Part shown: piece by piece, positions 58,182 through 64,000 of the stretch
Position numbering within the stretch: the first letter of the stretch is position 1
Layout: the number at the start of each line of letters is the position of its first letter
Assembly (NCBI GenBank): GCA_038030265.1
Contig: CM075943.1
Coordinates: 39,494,001-39,558,000 of the forward strand
Direction: 5' to 3'
DNA: 64,000 nucleotides
Source of the DNA: Corythucha ciliata
Lineage: Eukaryota > Arthropoda > Insecta > Hemiptera > Tingidae
Notes under the pieces: generated by a model
Told to the model about the DNA's origin: nothing
The model's database searches: none
Seen by the model: the letters and a program-made list of their open reading frames with translations, nothing else
Made by a program: the position numbers and the translations under genes

Positions 58182-59087
58182 TAGGGTTGCCAGATTTGAA
58201 AAGCTCGAAAACCGGCCTATACATATATATATAAGTCGTGTATCACATAAATATATACCGGGTGACCCACTGTAAATTGAACCCAGGCCACTCCCACGCG
58301 CGGACAAAAAATAATTGACTGTGAATGTGTGAACCAGTATGTGTATGTTCACAGGTTCAATTTGAGGAGGGCCTAATAGCGTTTTCGATTCCCCAAAAAA
58401 TCTGCCTCGCGGCAGTAAATTTCCATACGTTTTCTCTTAATTAAATTTGTTAATGTAGAAGAAGGTTGGAAATGAACTGCCCAGAGCAGAATTTTACGCA
58501 AATGGACTACTCCGATTAAAGGTCACCGCACGCTGTCAACCATACAAAACAGTTTTAAAGCTTTTTTGCATCGAAATTAAAGTTATTTCGGACTTGTAGT
58601 TTTATAAACAACAGTGACATGGTGCTTTATGTGTCGTGAGAAAAAGAAACTGCCACGGAGCGGGAATCGAACCCGGACACCGTATCTCCGGTACGGCTCT
58701 TAGACCACGAAGACACCGCGGCGACCAGGAACTATTCAACTCCGGGCCATCTCTTTCCTCCACGACAACACAACAATACAGTGACTGAACCGCTGCAACT
58801 GATAATACAATAGGCCCTACCTAGGCTGAGAGTTATAGCGCGGTGCCGGCCTGCACAAGTCACACGAAAGTCACGAAATCATCCCCGACGTTTTAAATAA
58901 ATAAAATCTTGTCGCTAAGTTCCCTTACGAATAGTTTAATGAGGAAAAATTAAAAAAAAAATTATTACAAAATGAGCAAATCCGAAAACCGGCTTTACTT
59001 AAGGCCGGTCGAGGGTCCGGCCGGCATCCGGCCTCGGACTTCCAAAACCGGCCAGGCCGGTCGAAAACCGGTCATCTGGCAACCCTA
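58182..59087. mobile_element. Non-autonomous hAT-like element, 906 bp (hAT-3)
   Basis: The ends are the perfect inverted repeat TAGGGTTGCCAGAT, extended imperfectly through AAAACCGGCC. An exact 8-bp direct repeat CGCGTAGC flanks it (58174-58181 and 59088-59095). The flanking DNA rejoins into a copy of repeat X (compare ACCGCATCACACTGG near 55535), which confirms the boundaries. There is no transposase. The subterminal regions are rich in CCGGCC words, as in many hAT elements. The interior holds a tRNA-like sequence with a Pol III terminator (58651-58722). Confidence 0.92.
58651..58722 (-). tRNA. tRNA-like gene or pseudogene inside hAT-3
   Basis: On the minus strand a 72-base cloverleaf can be drawn. 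The acceptor stem GCCGCGG pairs fully with CCGTGGC (one G-U), followed by discriminator A. D-stem TCTT pairs with AAGA. Anticodon stem CCGTA pairs with TACGG around CCGGAGA, and the T-arm is built on GGGTTCGATTCCC. A-box TGGTCTAAGAG and the B-box match the Pol III consensus, and TTTTT follows about 20 bases downstream. Against a working tRNA: position 33 is C instead of U, the implied anticodon GGA (Ser) lacks the long variable arm expected of tRNA-Ser, and the T-stem closes poorly. A captured tRNA pseudogene or SINE head is most likely. Confidence 0.55.
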
Positions 59088-59095
59088 CGCGTAGC
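59088..59095 (+). repeat. Target-site duplication of hAT-3 (right)
   Basis: CGCGTAGC, identical to 58174-58181. Confidence 0.9.
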
Positions 59096-59596
59096 ACTGA
59101 AAAAGGGGAGAATCGTCGTTTTCTGACATGTTTTGGTCCCCAATGACCAGGGGAAATTCGTTTAATAGCACAACATAACTTTACAACATGAAGTTTCAGT
59201 GTTAATGACTAAATTATAGTCATGTCAATAAGAGAATATAGACGAAATGGTTAATTTTCGTGAATTTGTATTTTTCCGCTGTGTTTAAAGTAGTTGGAGG
59301 TAAACATACTAAAAGACACCGGATGTCCGATGTGAGCGGAAGTAACATATTAATAAAACATACTAAAAGCTGGAGGCCACCAGGAAGGTCACTTGTTTCG
59401 ATTTTTCCTATCTATATCGGACGCCGCAAATCGTAATGCCAAAGACCTTCTCTTAGAATGAATAGCTGACACAATTTGCCACAACTTCTTCCCCCAAGAA
59501 TTTGTTTTTATTCCTAATAGTTTTCAACTTACGTATCTCGGAAATATTCGAAAATTGTGTTAAAAACCGCCATTTTCTGCTGTTTTTGACTCTTTT
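59096..59596. other. Unassigned sequence
   Basis: Begins with the continuation of a repeat-X copy split by hAT-3. The word AAACATACTAAAAG occurs twice (about 59303 and 59357) and resembles the end of the MITE at 6529. No gene recognised. Confidence 0.4.
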
Positions 59597-59597
59597 G

Positions 59598-60470
59598 TGT
59601 GACGTATATTGGTGAGATTAACGAAAGAGAGAGAGAGAGAACGGTGAAGGGAAAAGACTCATATGAGATTCGGAGGCTGGGGAGTACGGCGCAGGCCCAC
59701 CTAGCATGTCGGGGGTGGGGAGTAGCCCTTAAATAGGGAAAAACCGGCAGCAGCAAGCAAGGTTGGCCCACGCAAGTTTCACGCTCAAAGACTCGATGCG
59801 TCGGAATCGGAGAGTCACCACGAAGATTCTGAAATTGCGAGTACGATTCGTTCGAGAAAGATAGTTTCAAAGTGAGTCAGTGCCTCAGTTAAATCGGTTC
59901 AAAAGTAAAGTCAGACCGAAAGGGCCTTAAGTGAGCCCAGCGGTAGAAGTCCGCGGTTGTGAGTCAGTGCCTCAGACTAGGCAGGCAGTAGATCGGTTCG
60001 TGACTCTGTTGAAGTGTAAAGTTCCGAGTTGTTTGTCCAGGGTCTCCCCTGATACAATTTCCGTCACCGTCGTTGTGGTGCCTCATCCGAGGCAAGTTGT
60101 CTTCAGTCACCGTCGTTGAGGCTCCCTAGTAGTCTTCAGTCTCCGTCGTTGGGTGCCTCACCTGAGGCAAGTCGTTCTCCAATCGTCATCGTCGTACTGT
60201 CTCTCTTGAGACAACCTTGTTCCCGTGACTGCCCGTCGGTGAGTCAAATTATTCTCTTCCCCTGGCATTGCCTGGTGGTTGCATGCGTCTGGCTCCCTAG
60301 CCCTCGGGAAACTTTCGGGCATTGGCCCGTTCTCTCTCTCTCGAATTGGGAGTATCAATTAAGTTCATAATTAGTTTTGTTCGACGTTCTTTATGAAAGT
60401 TATTGTACATAATAAACATCGTTTCATGATACGTCGAGTAGTTAAATCAGACCTATCCTCCTCCTACACA
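59598..60470 (+). mobile_element. Possible solo LTR, about 870 bp
   Basis: It starts TGTGACG and ends CTACACA, the TG...CA form of LTRs. It has a TATA-like CTTAAATAGGG at 59728-59738 and a polyadenylation signal AATAAA at 60411-60416 in the right order and orientation. The interior is GC-richer than the surroundings with short repeats (GAGTCAGTGCCTCAG twice, CAGTCACCGTCGTTG-like words). No second copy, primer-binding site or gag-pol is present, and no target duplication was found. A 5' region of an unrecognised transcript is the alternative. Confidence 0.35.
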
Positions 60471-61115
60471 CCAATGAGCAAGGGTCCTCGCAAATAAAGG
60501 GTCAAAGTTAAAGAAAGGAGTAGGGAAGGGAGAGGGAAACGTGACCCCCCTCAACGTTAAAGAACGTTACATTTGCTTGTAACGACTCTACTTTCAGTAT
60601 CTCACGATAGTTCTCAGAAAATAAGTTGAAGAGCATTACATTTCCTTTGAAATGAGCCCTTTTCGATCATTGTAGACCAATGTAACTATACAAGTTACAG
60701 CCATATGAACCGACCAGGTTTTTTTCATTTTTAACAAATCCAACTACAAAACGGTAGCAATAACTAGCAACAACGGGGTTTTTGAGCAGTATAAAACCCA
60801 GCTACATGTTCAAGCTTGATCACGCACCATTTTTCCCGGCGTTGGATAGTTTAGTTACGTAAAGAATCCATTCAGTGCGCACATCCTTCGGATGAACACA
60901 TTTTTGTCGTACCGTCAGCTGCAGGAGTGAATTTCAATTTTTTTTCATGGTAGAGGTAGGACGGTGGGGTGGACAAGGACAAACCTACAAATCGTCGGTC
61001 CCACTGCAACACCGGCTAATTAACATTTTGTCGGTTTTGGGGTTGTGATGAATCTAGATTCAAATTTTCGTGGCGGATCGAATGGTCAGCTCGGTTTTTC
61101 ACTCATGAAGTTATT
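60471..61115. other. Unassigned sequence
   Basis: No gene or classifiable repeat recognised. Confidence 0.4.
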
Positions 61116-61119
61116 TTTT

Positions 61120-61507
61120 ATTAATTGCAAATTAGACAACCCTTGTCTTAGGACTTTTCAAGGGATTACTCCCCCCTCACCGCACCACCCTAGTCACCCT
61201 GCAGTGAATTCGAGGGAGTGGGGAGGCTGAAAATAAAGAATTAAACTTTATTGAAGCTAAATACTTACCATTTTTTACTTGTTTTGAGTACAAGTAAAAA
61301 ATTACTAAAAAATTACCCTGGGAGCAATTTTTTCTCGGAACTCAAAACAAGTTTAAAATGGGAAGTATTTAGCTTCAATAAAGTTTAATTCTTTATTTTC
61401 AGCCTCCCCACTCCCTCGAATTCACTGCAGGGTGACTAGGGTGGTGCGGTGAGGGGGGAATTCCTTGAAAAGTCCTAAGACAAGGGTCGTCTAATTTGCA
61501 ATTAATT
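61120..61507. repeat. Near-perfect palindrome, about 170-bp arms
   Basis: Left arm about 61120-61289 and right arm about 61340-61507 are inverted copies with very few mismatches, around a 50-bp AT-rich spacer. The outer edges are AATTAATTGCAAATTAGAC. The arms contain GCAGTGAATTCGAGGGAGTG. No coding content. The structure fits a foldback element or a recent inverted duplication. Confidence 0.92.
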
Positions 61508-61509
61508 AA

Positions 61510-62050
61510 TTGCTGGGACACATAAAGAAAAAAAAAGAACAGTTACTTTTTATTATTTATCTACTGAATTTATTACTGTTAGTAGTTATCTACCTAAGCC
61601 TGAAACAATAGCAGCTATTTGACATTTTTTCATTACAGCCACTTTTTCAATTATTAAACTGAATACCCATAATAGTATTGGTTTTCAAGATAGTTGCAAA
61701 AGGTATGGTGAACGTTTGGGTGAAGAATAAAATTATTGAAAATAAGTTTTTTGCTTCTCCTGAAAAGTTGTTTATAATCAGTTAGCCAGTGTTGCAGTGG
61801 GATCAACGAAATTCAACATTTTCCTGTCAAGCTGTTTCATCGTCACTACAATCCGCTCGAGGGCGGCCCATGAAATACCAGCAGCGCCGGACAAGATGGC
61901 GTTATACTAAAAACCCGCAGAACATAATCACACGGCGGAATGAGCGTCTTCCGCTGGAAAATGTAATCATAATCACAATATAAAGGTGGGGGAGGTGGTC
62001 AGTTACGCCTCTAAATAAGGGGGGGGGATATTATAAAATACCTCCACTTT
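61510..62050. other. Unassigned sequence
   Basis: No gene recognised. A 64-codon plus-strand frame at 61789-61983 is arginine-rich but carries no known motif. Confidence 0.4.
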
Positions 62051-62051
62051 A

Positions 62052-63984
62052 CAGTGGCGTAGGTAGGAATTTTTTCCTGGAGGGGAGGGGATCAAGACTG
62101 AAAACTCTGATGAGTGAGGGGAGGGCGGTAATTTCACGTTTCAGTCATCATTCCGACCAGCCAGCACACTCTTGAATCTGGACATCTTGCTAGCCTCATC
62201 ATAGCCTCAATCTCTCAGTTAGGGACTTTTCTCAGTTTTGGCCGAGTGTATCGTTCTTCTCAATTTCAGCCGCAGATTAGCGGTTTTGCCCCACCCCCTC
62301 CCATAGCCATGAATTTGCGCATTTTCTCAACTCTTGCAGCAAAGTATCGTTTTTATCCCGTGAACGATGTTTCTTAATTATCCAAGAGTTTTGGCGTTTA
62401 CCGATTTATTACATTTTTTTACCAGGGGATTAGCACTCTTCTCAGTTTTAGCTGGAAATTAACGTTTTTCTTACGTGTTTCCCTCAATATTAGCTGCAAA
62501 ATAAGGGGACTTTTCACGAATTAGGATTTTTTTGGTTCACCAAATGCAATGCATGAGCGATTTTTCTCATTTTACTCGCGAATTAGCGGTTTCTTCGCCT
62601 ATTGCCATAAATTGGCGCTTTTTTTCAATTTCAGACTGAAAAGTTGCCTTGAGAATCCTCAAATTTGCGTGTATTCAGTTTTTGGCGCAAATTAGAATTT
62701 TTCTCAATTTCAACCACGAATTAGCGCTTTTTTAAAATTGTAGCGGCGACACGTCGTAGCGTTTCAAACCTGTGAATTAGCGAATTTTCTCAATTTCAAT
62801 CACAAATTGGCGTTCAGCGCAATTTTAGCTGTAAATTGGCGATTTTTCCATTTTTAGCCGCAAATTAGCAATTTTCTCAATTTTTAGACTTAAAATTAAT
62901 CTTTCTCTTAATTTTTACCACTCTGATCATTTCATTTTCTAAATATTACCCGCAAACTAGCGGTTTTTCACATTTTACCACCGCATTAGCAAAACTATAT
63001 CACTTTTGTAGGTATAGATTAATGCTTCCTTTTAGTTCTAGCCGTGAATTAGCGTATTTTTTTACATTGCCATTTTTCTGAATTTTAGCCACAACAATGC
63101 CTTCAGAAGGTGCGAATTTAAATTATAAATGTAAATTTTTTTTCAAACCAAAGAATGTACATCTATCCATCATTTCTGTCAGAGAATCATTTTTTTTAAA
63201 TAATAAATTTCACGAAACTTAATTCGAGAATTAGTGATGTTTCTCAATTTTAGCAGTGAATTTTCGCTTTTTCAAAATTTTAGCATCGTGGTAGCGTTTC
63301 CAACCCGTGCATTACCCATCGAGTTTTGTCCAGTTTTGCCAAGAATTGGCGTATGACTCAATTTAAGCTGCAAATTAGCATTTTTTTTTTCCATTTTTAA
63401 CTCAGAATTAGCACTTTTCCCCAATTTGAACTGGAAATTAACGTTTTTCTTAATTTTAGCTGCGTTAATTGGTGATTTTTTCAATTTTTGCCGCGAATTA
63501 GTAATTTTCTTCGTTTTGATCCGCAAATTAACGTTTTTCCACAAGCTTTATATCTGCAAATTAACGATTTTTCCCAATTTTAGCTGTGAAATAGCGTTTT
63601 GTGCTAATTTTGCGGCCACTCAGCATCCTATTCCTTTTTGCATACGCGAAGGGGCGATTTTACGCCATTTCAGTTGTGAATTTGTCATTTTTGTCCAATT
63701 TTAACCTGAAAGCGTCTTTTTATTTGTCAATATTTGTGTGTGTTTTCTCAACTTCAACCGCGGGGTTTGCCCAAATACAACACTTTTGCGTTGATTTCCA
63801 CAATTTATTCGAAGAATGGCCTCCATGTACCGTGAATCAGCGATTTTTTTCTTAATTTTAGTTTGGAAGTTGCATCGCGAGACCACGAATCAGCGCTTTT
63901 TAGCAGCTATAGCCACGAATATTACCGATTCTTGTCTGATAGAGGGTTCGGGGCGAACTCCCCCCTTACCTCGGTACACTACTG
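62052..63984. mobile_element. Candidate array-carrying hAT-like element
   Basis: The left end is CAGTGGCGTAGGTAGGAAT. The right end, inverted, is CAGTAGTGTACCGAGG. Between them is almost nothing but an inverted family-A array. The left end matches the terminus at 33673 (again followed by inverted family A when read inward), and the right end matches 24813 (again with family A). The flanking 8-mers differ, so either a target duplication has decayed or one end is not the original partner. Confidence 0.5.
62215..63935 (-). repeat. Largest family-A array, about 1.7 kb (A9)
   Basis: More than fifty degenerate units in minus orientation, such as TCAATTTTAGCCGCAAATTAG variants and GAATTAGCGTTTTTC. 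The minus-strand frame 63272-63544 translates into decapeptide repeats (NVNLRIKTKK, NVNFQFKLGK), which shows the 30-bp period directly. A TTGCATCGCGA marker near 63868 matches those in A7 and A8. Confidence 0.85.
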
Positions 63985-64000
63985 CGTTGGGTCTGAAGTC

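Noticed and set aside
58651..58722. Functional tRNA-Ser(GGA)
   Set aside because: C at position 33, no long variable arm, imperfect T-stem, and location inside a transposon.
63272..63544. Apparent repeat protein with decapeptide units
   Set aside because: The ten-residue period is the 30-bp DNA period. Similar frames open in several frames and in arrays of both orientations, so no selection on protein is indicated.
62215..63935. CRISPR-like array of 30-bp units
   Set aside because: There are no constant repeats separated by unique spacers, the units are contiguous and degenerate, and the DNA is eukaryotic.

Overview
The window is eukaryotic, AT-rich nuclear DNA, almost certainly from an arthropod. 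The main pointer is a decayed reverse transcriptase of the R1/I group of non-LTR retrotransposons, which is typical of arthropods. A second, CR1/Jockey-like LINE, many small inverted-repeat DNA transposons and a THAP-domain fragment fit the same picture. The species cannot be fixed from the sequence. I found no intact host protein-coding gene. The open frames present are broken transposon proteins or frames kept open by short-period repeats. Everything below was read by eye, so edges of degenerate repeats are approximate (tens of bases).

Layout. 0-3.3 kb: unassigned DNA, then a frameshifted R1-like reverse transcriptase on the minus strand. 3.3-6.4 kb: a decayed DNA-element-like block holding a 45-codon THAP zinc-finger fragment and a nested MITE. 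6.5-8.7 kb: small TIR elements and a 1.4-kb palindrome. 8.75-10.67 kb: a non-autonomous hAT-like element with TIRs and a target duplication. 10.9-16.6 kb: short-period repeat arrays. 16.7-19.7 kb: apparently unique DNA. 19.7-22.4 kb: a second hAT-like element with a perfect 8-bp target duplication. 22.5-24.8 kb: arrays and a MITE with a near-identical 818-bp tandem duplication. 25-28.1 kb: palindromic MITEs and a transposon with hairpin-bearing ends (family E). 28.4-37 kb: arrays, a second family-E copy, and a 1.4-kb foldback element nested in it. 37-49 kb: mostly unique sequence with a piggyBac-like element. 49-58 kb: inverted copies of two dispersed repeats, a CR1/Jockey-like LINE and more arrays. 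58.2-59.1 kb: a third hAT-like element holding a tRNA-like gene. 59.6-60.5 kb: a possible solo LTR. 61.1-64 kb: a near-perfect palindrome and a large array.

The most distinctive feature is a set of degenerate arrays with a period of about 30 bp, in at least four sequence families (here called A to D) and both orientations, covering roughly a sixth of the window. Several family-A arrays sit inside or directly against hAT-type termini (CAGTGGCG, CAGGGGCG). In one case (8752-10672) both termini and a target duplication are visible. This suggests that non-autonomous hAT-like elements have carried minisatellite cargo around this genome. Families A and D also appear to have a higher-order spacing near 200-250 bp.
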